A stretch of DNA of 64,000 bases from G965200765 sp965203865 (lineage in GTDB: Bacteria > Pseudomonadota > Gammaproteobacteria > Arenicellales > JAJDZL01): NCBI GenBank assembly GCA_965203865.1, contig OZ241916.1, forward strand, positions 2,046,001 to 2,110,000, in the 5' to 3' direction. Shown here piece after piece: positions 18,275-26,794 of this stretch (the first letter of the stretch is position 1; each line of letters opens with the position of its first letter). The position numbers and the translations under genes were made by a program. The notes beneath the pieces are model-generated. The model was not told the DNA's origin. It was given only the letters and a program-made list of their open reading frames with translations, and ran no database searches.

Positions 18275-19921
18275 CCCCCCCCCCCCTCTGTGAATTTTCC
18301 TAATAATAGGAGCTACCTCCTCTGAAACATTTCCATTTTCTCGGAGATGCTTGATTTCACTGGCACTATAGGCTCGATTTGAATCCACACCCTCAATTCT
18401 TAGCGGTCTTTCTACCGTTACTTTCCAGTACCCAAATTCTGCATTGTCTAATATCCTGGATTGCTCTGTTTCCTCGAAAGCAAGAAAGCACTCGCAAATC
18501 CTTTGAATATCATCTTCACCTAACTCAATGTTCTTTTTTCCGAGATTTTTCTTCAGAGGCTTGCACCATCCGGTTGCGTCAATAAGTTGCACCTTTCCTT
18601 TTCTGTGTTCTGGCTTTCGGTTGCTCAAAACCCAAACATAAGTAGCGATACCAGTGTTGTAGAACATATTCAAGGGTAGTGCAACAATCGCTTCAAGCCA
18701 ATCATTTTCGATGATCCAGCGCCGAATATTGCTTTCCCCCTGACCTGCATCGCCCGAGAAAAGTGAAGAACCGTTATGCACTTCGGCGATTCGACTACCC
18801 AAAGTTTTTTCCTGCTTCATCTTGCTGAGCTTGTTAACAAGAAATAGAAGTTGACCATCGCTTACCCGAGTTGCCAGCGAATACTCTGAATCTCCAGCGT
18901 GTTCAATTAAAAATCTCGGGTCGCGCATGTTCTTTTTGCCGCCCATACGCTCCAAATCTGTTTTCCAGCTTTTACCGTACGGAGGATTTGAAAGCATGAA
19001 GTCAAACTCCATTGAAGAAAATGCATCATTTGAAAGAGTAGAAAACTTTGGTCCTCCTTGAATGTTGTCAGCGGCAGCACCATCTCCTTTCAACAGCAAG
19101 TCCGCCTTGCAAATGGCGTAAGTCTCTGCGTTAATTTCCTGTCCATATAAATGCGTGGAAATTTTTTTGCCATGATTTCTAGCGATTTCCTTTAAGGTAT
19201 CGTCAGCCACGGTTAGCATGCCACCAGTACCGCAAGCACCGTCGTAAATCAGATACGTAGCAGATTTGATCTGCTCTGCAACAGGTAGAAATACCAGTTT
19301 TGCCATCAATTTAACAGCATCTCTTGGTGTCCAGTGTTCACCGGCTTCTTCATTATTCTCTTCGTTGAAACGACGTATCAATTCCTCAAATATTGTTCCC
19401 ATCCCGTGATTGTCAAGTCCGGGAAGTTTAACAGTCCCGTCTTCCTTGAACACAGGGTTTGGGCTTAAATTGATGTCTGGTGAAGTCAATTTTTCAATCA
19501 ACAAACCCAATACATCGGCATCAGTTAATCGCGTAATTTGCTTGCGAAACTCAAAGTTGTCAAGAATATCCTGTACGTTTTGCGAGAAGCCGTCAAGATA
19601 GACTTCAAAATCTTGCCTGAGCTGTTGTTGATTGGCGCGCGACTTTAAATCGCGCATTGTGAAGGGAGATATGTTGTAGAAGTAATTTTGGGCTACCTTA
19701 CACAATGCTGTTGTCTGATTGACAAGACCTGCTTCATTGAGCGACTTGTGCCTTTCAAGTACTTCGTTTTTGGTAGGCTCCAGCACGGTGTCAAGTCGAC
19801 GCAAAACAGTCATGGGAAGAATTACATCGCGGTACTTCCCGCGAACATACACATCTCGCAAAACATCATCAGCAATGTTCCAGATATAGCCTGTTATCCA
19901 GTTAAGCGACTGTTGTTCCAT
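18272..19921 (-). CDS. hsdM: Type I restriction enzyme, M (adenine methyltransferase) subunit; truncated by tract length as assembled
   Basis: The SAM-dependent N6-adenine methyltransferase subunit. N-terminal HsdM_N helical domain (LNWITGYIWNIADDVLRD, YRDVILPMTVLRRLD), SAM motif I DGACGTGGML near 226-235, and catalytic motif IV LSNPPYGKSW near 308-317, both intact. As assembled the frame ends after HRGGGG at 549 residues (from the ATG at 19921; an in-frame TTG lies three codons upstream). With one G fewer it would be about 660 residues. The missing part is the C-terminal helical region used to contact HsdS and HsdM, so the assembled form is predicted inactive or altered. First gene of the operon, divergent from the ABC binding-protein gene. 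Confidence 0.93.
   Translation of the reverse strand: MEQQSLNWITGYIWNIADDVLRDVYVRGKYRDVILPMTVLRRLDTVLEPTKNEVLERHKSLNEAGLVNQTTALCKVAQNYFYNISPFTMRDLKSRANQQQLRQDFEVYLDGFSQNVQDILDNFEFRKQITRLTDADVLGLLIEKLTSPDINLSPNPVFKEDGTVKLPGLDNHGMGTIFEELIRRFNEENNEEAGEHWTPRDAVKLMAKLVFLPVAEQIKSATYLIYDGACGTGGMLTVADDTLKEIARNHGKKISTHLYGQEINAETYAICKADLLLKGDGAAADNIQGGPKFSTLSNDAFSSMEFDFMLSNPPYGKSWKTDLERMGGKKNMRDPRFLIEHAGDSEYSLATRVSDGQLLFLVNKLSKMKQEKTLGSRIAEVHNGSSLFSGDAGQGESNIRRWIIENDWLEAIVALPLNMFYNTGIATYVWVLSNRKPEHRKGKVQLIDATGWCKPLKKNLGKKNIELGEDDIQRICECFLAFEETEQSRILDNAEFGYWKVTVERPLRIEGVDSNRAYSASEIKHLRENGNVSEEVAPIIRKIHRGGGG
18275..18286 (-). repeat. Homopolymeric tract of 12 G (coding strand) inside hsdM
   Basis: Twelve C on the plus strand, read as four Gly codons at the end of the upstream hsdM frame and immediately followed by TAA TGA TAG. 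A tract of 11 or 14 restores the full-length frame. This is the classical architecture of a slipped-strand contingency switch. It is the longest homopolymer seen in the window. Confidence 0.9.
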
Positions 19922-20103
19922 GAATTTCAAGGGATCTGTTTAAAAATTGAACGATGATTAGTCACCCAATAGCTCATCATTAAAAATAAATTTTGCACAA
20001 TTTTTGCAATTTTAGAATATTTATCATTTAACTGTTGAATAGTTGAAATCAATTCAAGATTTATGAAATCACTCCTGTTTTGTGTTATGTTTAGTAAATA
20101 GAA

Positions 20104-20131
20104 ACGACAGTGTTGGAATATTTACTGTCGT
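20104..20131. promoter_or_regulatory. Inverted repeat ACGACAGT-N12-ACTGTCGT upstream of the ABC operon
   Basis: Two perfect 8-bp arms separated by 12 nt lie about 65 bp before the ABC binding-protein start, in the 274-bp gap to the divergent hsdM. The spacing puts the arm centres about two helical turns apart, as for a dimeric repressor or activator. It has no U-run, so it is not an obvious terminator. Regulation of the importer is inferred from position. Confidence 0.4.
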
Positions 20132-20195
20132 AAATTTGTAGTAAAACTGAAACTTAATTTGTATTAATCAACCTAATTCTTTGGGTGTAACTAAC

Positions 20196-21470
20196 ATGAG
20201 CAACATACATAGAGAACGACGTAAATTTTTAAAGCAAACTGCGGCGGGGGCGACAGCAGCGTTGACTGCAGGCGCATTCCCGATGCGCGCATTTTCAGCA
20301 AACAAGATGTTGACAGTCGGGATGAATGTCCCGCTTACCGGAGATTTGGCTCCGTGGGGACTACCTGGACTGTATGGTTGTGAAATTATTGCTGACAGAG
20401 TCAATTCAGCCGGCGGTGTTGCCATCGGCGGTGAAACATATGACATTAATATTGCATCATACGACCACGGCTACGACACAGAGAAAGCTCTGCAAGGCAT
20501 AAAGAAACTTGTGCTTGAAGACGATGCCAAGATGATCATGATGCTTGGGGGTGCAACCGTGGGTGCAATTTTGCCTTGGGCAACCCGCAAGAAAGTTCTC
20601 ACAACTACCTTGCTGCCCAGCGACATCACGCCAGATTCAGAATATCTGGTTGCGACTTGCGAATCGCATCCGCTCTACAATGTCACCGGTGTGGTCTATC
20701 TCGCAAAAAACTTTCCGAATGCGAAAACAGCAGCGATTGTTACTAACAACGACGCAGAGTACGGACTTCAGTCTGCTGCAACATACAAAGCAGCTTTCGA
20801 AGTGGCTGGTATTGAAGTAATTGACACCAACTTGCACGGTTTCGACGTGACAGACTTCGCACCAATAGTCAGTTCCGTTTTGGCGAAGAAGCCCGACATT
20901 GTCTGTATGGCGACCAGCTTCTATGTGACTCCGATTATGGAGCAACTGTATCACCAAGGCTACAAGGGAAAAATTATTTCCTGCACTTTGGACTACTATG
21001 ATGAGATCATCGCAAAGACAAGTGTTGATTTCGTCAATGGAACTATTTTTCAGTTCCCGGATTTCGACGACCCGAAACTGCAAGACGAAGGCATTGCGTT
21101 TCCAGACCCGGCAGGATTTGATGCGGCATTTCGCAAAGACCATCCCAACGACTGGTCCGCAGTAGCATGGGAGTACCCGGTTATTCTGATGAATTGGCTG
21201 GATAACGCCAAAGCCGCAGGCAGTGTGGAATCAGTCGATGTCGCACCCAGGATGCGGAACAACAAGCAGCAGTTTGTGTTCGGCGGCGGTGACTGGTGGG
21301 GCAGTCAGCTTTGGGGGCTTGACAATACGCTGATTGGACGCTGGCCAGTGGTGGTAATTGTAGACGGCAAAGCGCGTATCCAGGAATTCGGCGACGTGGC
21401 CGGCTGGCTCGCAGATAACAACGATGTGCTCATCAAGCACATGAAAGAACTTGGACTGAGAACAGTTTAA
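20196..21470 (+). CDS. ABC transporter substrate-binding protein (Peripla_BP_6, branched-chain amino acid/amide type), Tat-exported
   Basis: 424 residues from the ATG at 20196. A twin-arginine signal, RERRKFLKQTAAGATAALTAG, opens the protein (about residues 6-26), with cleavage expected near FSANK. The mature part is a type I periplasmic-binding fold: MLTVGMNVPLTGDLAPWG, then GYDTEKALQGIKKLVLEDDAKMI. It is the first gene of a five-gene HAAT importer and is separated from the permease genes by an intrinsic terminator, which would let the binding protein be made in excess. The ligand cannot be deduced; relatives bind branched-chain amino acids, urea, short amides or aromatic acids. A TTG five codons upstream is a possible but weaker start. 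Confidence 0.9.
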   Translation: MSNIHRERRKFLKQTAAGATAALTAGAFPMRAFSANKMLTVGMNVPLTGDLAPWGLPGLYGCEIIADRVNSAGGVAIGGETYDINIASYDHGYDTEKALQGIKKLVLEDDAKMIMMLGGATVGAILPWATRKKVLTTTLLPSDITPDSEYLVATCESHPLYNVTGVVYLAKNFPNAKTAAIVTNNDAEYGLQSAATYKAAFEVAGIEVIDTNLHGFDVTDFAPIVSSVLAKKPDIVCMATSFYVTPIMEQLYHQGYKGKIISCTLDYYDEIIAKTSVDFVNGTIFQFPDFDDPKLQDEGIAFPDPAGFDAAFRKDHPNDWSAVAWEYPVILMNWLDNAKAAGSVESVDVAPRMRNNKQQFVFGGGDWWGSQLWGLDNTLIGRWPVVVIVDGKARIQEFGDVAGWLADNNDVLIKHMKELGLRTV

Positions 21471-21493
21471 CCTTGTAACTTTCAAGTAGCTCA

Positions 21494-21524
21494 AGGGAGA
21501 AGCGTCAGCTTCTCCCTCTTTTTT
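21494..21524 (+). terminator. Intrinsic terminator between binding-protein and permease genes
   Basis: A 10-bp stem, AGGGAGAAGC / GCTTCTCCCT, with a GTCA loop is followed by C and six T. It lies 24 bp after the binding-protein stop and before the LivH-type gene, so it likely attenuates read-through into the membrane and ATPase genes. Confidence 0.85.
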
Positions 21525-21540
21525 AATCGAGGCTATCCAC

Positions 21541-22410
21541 TTGGAGCTACTACTCCAGACCATTGTAAACGGCTTTATCCAAAGTGGATTTTACGCTTTG
21601 GCGGCAGTTGGACTTGTACTCATCTTCGGGGTGATGAAGATTGTCAACTTCGCACACGGCGAGTTGGTCATGGTTGGTGCCTACACCATCTGGTTGCTTC
21701 ATGCGCAAAACGACATGCCATACCTGTTGACAGTGGTAATTGCTGTTGCGCTGGTGACCGGAATTGGTCTTTTGATGGAAAGGTTTCTGTTCCGCCCAAT
21801 GGCAAATGATGTACTGGGAGGTTTGATTTGCTCTCTTGGCGTACTGTTTGTTCTTCAGGTTGCTGCAACACTTGTTGGAGGCGAAGGACCCTCCAAGCAA
21901 GTACCGCCGCCGTACGAGGGGACTCTGGTTCTGTTTGAATTCCTTCGCATTCCCTATCAACGTCTGTTCAGCATTGGTGTGGCGATTGCCACCTTGGGAT
22001 TGCTTTGGTACTTTCTTACACGCTCCAAGACGGGCTGGGCTCTGCGAGCTGTTTCCCAAGATCGGGATGCGGCGGCGCTTCAGGGAATCAACAGCAACCG
22101 AATATCTGTAATTGCCATCAGTGTCGGCGCCGCCATGGCGGGCTTGGCAGGAGCGTTAATGGCGCCCTTGACGAACATCAATCCCCACATGGGGCATAAC
22201 GTCATCATCACCGCATTCATCGTAACCATTGTGGGCGGGGTTGGCAGCTTGACCGGTGCAATTATCGCCTCGGTTTTATACGCACTGTTTCATACCTTCG
22301 TGACAACATACTTCAGCGGCACGATTGCGACCATATTCGGACTGCTGATCATGGTGCTCGTGCTGATTATTCGTCCTACGGGCATCATGGGGCATAGAGT
22401 AAGCGAATAG
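21541..22410 (+). CDS. livH: Branched-chain amino acid/amide-type ABC transporter permease (LivH-like)
   Basis: 289 residues, hydrophobic throughout with about eight membrane segments. It opens QTIVNGFIQSGFYALAAVGLVLIFGVMKIVNFAHGEL, with the family-typical G(V/I)..IVNFAHGE motif, and has the cytoplasmic EAA-like loop SKTGWALRAVSQDRDAAALQGIN, the coupling region for the ATPase. The most upstream start is the TTG at 21541; no ATG occurs before the conserved part. It pairs with the LivM-like protein that starts 2 bp after its stop. The substrate follows the binding protein and is unknown. Confidence 0.9.
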   Translation: MELLLQTIVNGFIQSGFYALAAVGLVLIFGVMKIVNFAHGELVMVGAYTIWLLHAQNDMPYLLTVVIAVALVTGIGLLMERFLFRPMANDVLGGLICSLGVLFVLQVAATLVGGEGPSKQVPPPYEGTLVLFEFLRIPYQRLFSIGVAIATLGLLWYFLTRSKTGWALRAVSQDRDAAALQGINSNRISVIAISVGAAMAGLAGALMAPLTNINPHMGHNVIITAFIVTIVGGVGSLTGAIIASVLYALFHTFVTTYFSGTIATIFGLLIMVLVLIIRPTGIMGHRVSE

Positions 22411-22411
22411 C

Positions 22412-23377
22412 ATGCCGAACCGAAACCTTCAAGTGATTGCTGGAATTGCCTGTCTTCTGATAGCCTTGGCCATTCTGCCGCACTTTCTGCGCTACCACCA
22501 TCAGGACTTCATGATTTTTCTTGTTATCAATGTTCTTGTGGTTGCAAGTTACCGACTGGTTACCCTGACCGGAGAGTGGTCGCTTATACATGCCGTGATG
22601 ATGGGAGTTGGTGCCTATACCAGTGCACTTCTGACAAAAAACTTTGATGTATCCTTTTGGCTCGGACTGCCTTTGGCAGGAGTTGTTTCAGGACTTGTTG
22701 CTGCGGCACTGTGCTATCCGCTGTTTCGCATGACCCAGTTCTACTTTCTGATCGGCTCGTTTGCCGCCGGCGAAGCAATTCGCTTGACCTGGATTCACTT
22801 CATCAAACCATTTGGGGGCAGTAGCGGAATCAGCGGAATTCCATCGCCAGAATTGATGAATATCGATTTTCTTGAACCAATACCGTATTTTTATCTCACG
22901 CTCATCATTGTTACCATTTGCCTGCTCATTCTTTACCGAATCGAGAAGTCTCGAATCGGCTTGACATTGCATGCTGTGCACTGGCAAGCTCCCCTTGCAG
23001 AATCTGTAGGTGTGAATACCTGGAACTATCGTTCGCTGGCATTTATCACCGGCTCCTTGTTCGTTGGAATTGCGGGTGCGCTAAAGGTTCACTACATCGG
23101 GACGGTTACTCCAAATCAGTTCGATATCGGATTCATGGTTTTTATTCTGATTTGGGTTATTGTGGGTGGATACAGAACTTTCTACGGCGCAATTCTGGGT
23201 GCGGTTGTACTCTCTATTCTTGATGATTTTTTCAGGGAATTTGCCGAACTCCGGCCTGCACTGTACGGCGCAGTTCTGATTATTTTTATTCTTTACCTGC
23301 CATTGGGACTGGAGAATTTTCCACAGAAGCTCAAGAACACGATACGCCGCAGCTCTGTGAAGGAGAATCAAGCCTGA
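22412..23377 (+). CDS. livM: Branched-chain amino acid/amide-type ABC transporter permease (LivM-like)
   Basis: 321 residues with eight to ten hydrophobic segments. Conserved LivM features are VASYRLVTLTGEWSLIHAVMMGVGAYTSALL near 50-80 and the coupling loop KSRIGLTLHAVHWQAPLAESVGVN near 180-202. The stop overlaps the start of the next gene (TGATG), so it is translationally coupled to the LivG-like ATPase. The GNWSLGH.AFMGIGAY pattern usual here is partly changed (EWSLIHAVMMGVGAY), which may only reflect distance from the characterised members. Confidence 0.9.
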   Translation: MPNRNLQVIAGIACLLIALAILPHFLRYHHQDFMIFLVINVLVVASYRLVTLTGEWSLIHAVMMGVGAYTSALLTKNFDVSFWLGLPLAGVVSGLVAAALCYPLFRMTQFYFLIGSFAAGEAIRLTWIHFIKPFGGSSGISGIPSPELMNIDFLEPIPYFYLTLIIVTICLLILYRIEKSRIGLTLHAVHWQAPLAESVGVNTWNYRSLAFITGSLFVGIAGALKVHYIGTVTPNQFDIGFMVFILIWVIVGGYRTFYGAILGAVVLSILDDFFREFAELRPALYGAVLIIFILYLPLGLENFPQKLKNTIRRSSVKENQA

Positions 23378-24132
23378 TGCCGATTCTTGAAGTACAAAAC
23401 ATAACCACGCAGTTCGGCGGGCTAACCGCGCTGGACAATGTCAGCATCAGCGTTGAGCAAGGTGAAATACATGGACTCATTGGGCCCAACGGTGCAGGCA
23501 AGAGCACAATTTTCAAGAATATTGCCGGATTTCTTAAGCCGACTGGCGGAGAAATCATTTTCGACGGAGCTAGTATTACAGGAAGAAGTCCAAGTAAAAT
23601 TGCAATTGCGGGCATCGTCCGTACTTTTCAGGAAACAGTACTTTTTCAGGAACTGTCAGTATTCGAAAACGTGCTGATCGGAATTCACAAAGTCGCAAAA
23701 ACCAATATTTTATCTGCTATTTTGGGTTTGGACCGCACCAAGCAAGAACAGGGCAGAGCGAACGCTGAGGAAGTGCTTGAGTTTATGGGACTGTCCGACC
23801 GTGCAATGCAAAAGGCAGGTGAATTGCCGCTGGGTTCCAAAAGAGCACTTGCAATTGCCATAGCACTTGCATCAAAACCCCGGCTCATACTGATGGACGA
23901 GCCTTTCGCCGGAATGAATCCTGAGGAAACTGCGAAGGTAATGGAACTGGTAAGAAAAGTTCGCGAGTCCGATGTAACAATTATCCTGGTTGAACACAAT
24001 ATGAAAGCCGTTATGGGTTTATGCGACCGACTGTCAGTGCTGAATTTTGGAGCTTTGCTGGCACAAGGCACGCCGCAGGAAGTACGAAACAATCCTGAAG
24101 TGATCAGTGCTTATCTAGGCGGAGAGGCATAG
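23377..24132 (+). CDS. livG: ABC transporter ATP-binding protein (LivG-like)
   Basis: 251 residues. Walker A GPNGAGKSTIF lies near 38-48, the Q-loop at RTFQETVLFQELSVFENVLIG, Walker B LILMDEPFAGMNPEE near 168-182, and the H-loop at IILVEHNMKAVM. The signature motif is degenerate: LPLGSKRALAIAIAL in place of LSYGQQR..EIAR AL, a known variation among LivG proteins but with Ser-Lys-Arg instead of Gln-Gln-Arg. It energises the LivHM channel. Start and stop overlap neighbouring genes. Confidence 0.92.
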   Translation: MPILEVQNITTQFGGLTALDNVSISVEQGEIHGLIGPNGAGKSTIFKNIAGFLKPTGGEIIFDGASITGRSPSKIAIAGIVRTFQETVLFQELSVFENVLIGIHKVAKTNILSAILGLDRTKQEQGRANAEEVLEFMGLSDRAMQKAGELPLGSKRALAIAIALASKPRLILMDEPFAGMNPEETAKVMELVRKVRESDVTIILVEHNMKAVMGLCDRLSVLNFGALLAQGTPQEVRNNPEVISAYLGGEA

Positions 24133-24839
24133 TGAAACTGTCAATTGAAAATCTTGAAGTCATCTACGACAATGTCGCGGCTCTCAAAGGAATATCATTC
24201 CACGCGGATGAAGGAACATTTGCTACGCTCATTGGCTCCAACGGTGCTGGAAAAAGTACCACGCTACGCGCAATTTCCGGGCTGGTTAAACCCAGTGGCG
24301 GCGCGATTACACTGGATGACGAAAGAATCGACCAATGCACTGCCGATGAAATCCTGAGAAAAGGAATTGCGCAAGTTCCCGAAGGCAGAAGAGTATTCAA
24401 AGACCTGAGCGTTCTGGAAAATCTGCTACTTGGGGCATTCATTTACAAGGACCAAGAAAATATTCAAAAGGATCTGGAAAATGTCTTCCTGCACTTTCCA
24501 AGGCTAAAGGAACGACAAAAGCAGCAAGCAAGAACTCTAAGCGGCGGGGAACAGCAAATGCTCTCTATTGGACGTGCACTGATGTCGCGTCCCCGAATTT
24601 TATTGCTGGACGAGCCGTCGCATGGACTGGCACCAATCGTGGTACAAGAAATTAGCGAGATACTTCGGGAAATTAACTCTCAGGGAGTTACCATCATTCT
24701 GGTTGAACAAAATGCAGATTTGGCACTGAAACTGGCCGATCACGGATATGTATTGGAAACTGGAAAAATTACTCTGGAAGACTCGGTGGCCAAACTGTCA
24801 AACAACGACCATGTAAAAGAAGCCTACCTTGGATTGTAA
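24132..24839 (+). CDS. livF: ABC transporter ATP-binding protein (LivF-like)
   Basis: 235 residues with complete ABC motifs: Walker A GSNGAGKSTTLRAISG near 35-50, the Q-loop near VPEGRRVFKDLSVLENLLLGA, signature LSGGEQQMLSIGRAL near 138-152, Walker B RILLLDEPSHGLAP, and H-loop LVEQNADLAL (Q/N at the switch histidine position, usual in LivF). The GTG start overlaps the stop of the LivG-like gene (TAGTG). It is the last gene of the operon; the gene beyond is convergent. Confidence 0.92.
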   Translation: MKLSIENLEVIYDNVAALKGISFHADEGTFATLIGSNGAGKSTTLRAISGLVKPSGGAITLDDERIDQCTADEILRKGIAQVPEGRRVFKDLSVLENLLLGAFIYKDQENIQKDLENVFLHFPRLKERQKQQARTLSGGEQQMLSIGRALMSRPRILLLDEPSHGLAPIVVQEISEILREINSQGVTIILVEQNADLALKLADHGYVLETGKITLEDSVAKLSNNDHVKEAYLGL

Positions 24840-24857
24840 TCAGATTCGCACCAACCA

Positions 24858-25964
24858 TCATTTGCTGTCGGACACACTGTCCATCTTTGGAATACTGCCG
24901 ACTACACCTTGCACAAAGTAGTTCATTTCCCACAACTCCCTGTCATTTGGTGAATCGCCGGCATCCACTATCAAATCTCCATTCTGCTTGTACATTGGCC
25001 CATCGAACGGTGTCAATGTTCCATTTTTCATCTGCTCAAGTGCATTTTGAACTTTCATGTTTACTTCTTCAGGCAGATCTTCTGCAACTCCTGCCAAGCC
25101 CACTGCACCAATATCCACTCCTGCAAGCGCAATCCAGTTAGACGGCTCCCAGGAACCACCCAGAATGCTGTCAATTGTTTCAAGGAGATACGTTTCCCAA
25201 TTCAAGACCACAGATGCCAAATGTCCATCCGGTGCGTGACTTGACATGTCAATCTGAAATCCTATGCTCATTTTCCTCTGTCTTTCCGCGGCAACCAAAG
25301 CGGAAGCAGCACTTAAAGCAGTTGCTACCACATCGGCACCGCGTCCAAGAAATTCTGCTGAAATTCGGCCTTCCTTCTCCGCATCGTACCAAGTGTTTGC
25401 CAATTCTGCGAACACTTCTATATCAGGATTGATTTTTTGCGCTCCTCTCGCAAATGCATTGATATCCCAAATCACTCTGCCGAGCGGATAGCCGGCCAAA
25501 ATTCCCAGCTTGCCTGATTTACTCTTTGCGGCAGCAATCATTCCTGCCAGATACCACCCCTGATAGGTTCGGATATAAAAACTTTCAAGATTTCTGGAGT
25601 TCGTTATTCCGCCAGCGTTCAAAAAAGCGACCTCGGGATAGTCTTTCGAAGCTTCCAGAAATGCCTCTCCAAATCCAAACGAGGTGCCAACAATGATGTT
25701 GTATCCGCGATTCACATATTCATCAATTACTCGCCTTACGCTTTCAGTAATTTCAGGCACATTTTCAGTGTAGGCAATTTCGGTACCAAGATGTTTTTCA
25801 AGTCTTTTACGGGCAATATCGTGTGCTTCTGTCCAACCACCGTCATTGGTCTGGCCAAGATAAACGGATGCAATTTTAATATTGCCATCCAATTCAATGT
25901 CTGCTGATGCCGGGAATGCCAGAAGTAAAAGAGATGCCAAAAGAAATTTATTGAATATCTTCAT
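24858..25964 (-). CDS. BMP-family (Med/nucleoside-type) ABC substrate-binding protein
   Basis: 368 residues. An N-terminal signal peptide FNKFLLASLLLLAFPASA is cleaved after ASA; no lipobox Cys, so it is a soluble periplasmic protein rather than a lipoprotein. The mature fold is BMP/PnrA-like: IKIASVYLGQTNDGGWTEAHDIAR, YNIIVGTSFGFGEAFLEASKDYP, VAFLNAGG, YFIRTYQGWYLAGMIAA-type helix and KLGILAGYPLGRVIWDINAFARG. Relatives bind purine nucleosides or related bases. No matching permease or ATPase genes of this class are adjacent, so it is an orphan here or its transporter lies elsewhere. Convergent with the LivF gene, 18 bp apart. Confidence 0.85.
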   Translation of the reverse strand: MKIFNKFLLASLLLLAFPASADIELDGNIKIASVYLGQTNDGGWTEAHDIARKRLEKHLGTEIAYTENVPEITESVRRVIDEYVNRGYNIIVGTSFGFGEAFLEASKDYPEVAFLNAGGITNSRNLESFYIRTYQGWYLAGMIAAAKSKSGKLGILAGYPLGRVIWDINAFARGAQKINPDIEVFAELANTWYDAEKEGRISAEFLGRGADVVATALSAASALVAAERQRKMSIGFQIDMSSHAPDGHLASVVLNWETYLLETIDSILGGSWEPSNWIALAGVDIGAVGLAGVAEDLPEEVNMKVQNALEQMKNGTLTPFDGPMYKQNGDLIVDAGDSPNDRELWEMNYFVQGVVGSIPKMDSVSDSK

Positions 25965-26794
25965 TGTTGATTCAAGAATTTAACATTCAAACTTTGACTC
26001 TGTTACGCAGTGCTAGTCTTCCGGGTGTCCAGAAGTACAGATGTCTTCCAGATTGGGTATAACCATTTGTAAATGCTCAACCCAGAAACAATACCGTATT
26101 GAATCAAGTTGCCGAAAATTTTGCAACTGTCCAAGGCGAGTTTAAACCATCAGTAAGCAAAACAGAATATTATCCTGGCGGTCTGGGCTTGCTAATGTCT
26201 TTCGAAGGTTCAAATGGCGGTCAGAAACTTCAAGATATTTTCTGACCGGGACCTTCCATGGGGTATCACATCGATATTTTTATTCATATGTTTATGAGTT
26301 TGCTTTCCGCTTCAATGACCGATTCAGGGGGTACCAACCCCCAGAATGACTGCTACGAGCCACTATTGACCATGTACCGATTCGGGCTTTTCTTGCTTAT
26401 GGTTAGATACATGCAAACAAGGTGGAATTTTCCAGAATGAAAGATTTTTCTAGATGCACTGGCAAAGAATTTTAGTTTGCTGATTCAGATGATTGTATAT
26501 TCCGAACAAGTAGAAGATGTCCAGTAAGGCATTGTTTTTAAGTCTCTTGTTGAAAAGCTGTCAAGGCTTTGAAAGCGAGTGTACCTGCCTTGAATATACA
26601 AATACCGACAATTGCATACTGGTCAGAAACACAACCATTTTTGCAATATAATCAATTAGTTGACAACAACAAAAAATCTTGCTATTCTTGCCCCTGTTAT
26701 GAAAGTAGTCAATCATTTTTACGATCATTACCTTTTCAACGAGGCTACTACGTCAATTGTTTCAAGTTTGAAAAATACAATAAAGAGATAAAAG
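25965..26794. other. Gene-poor region of ~830 bp
   Basis: It contains two short open frames (near 26258-26440 and 26569-26823) without ribosome sites or recognisable composition; I do not call them. The only structure I see is a hairpin at 26218-26248. The left end includes the promoter of the BMP gene. Confidence 0.5.
26218..26248. repeat. Perfect 10-bp inverted repeat
   Basis: CGGTCAGAAA and TTTCTGACCG are separated by 11 nt. There is no U-run on either side. It could be an operator, an RNA hairpin or a remnant of a mobile element end. Confidence 0.4.
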
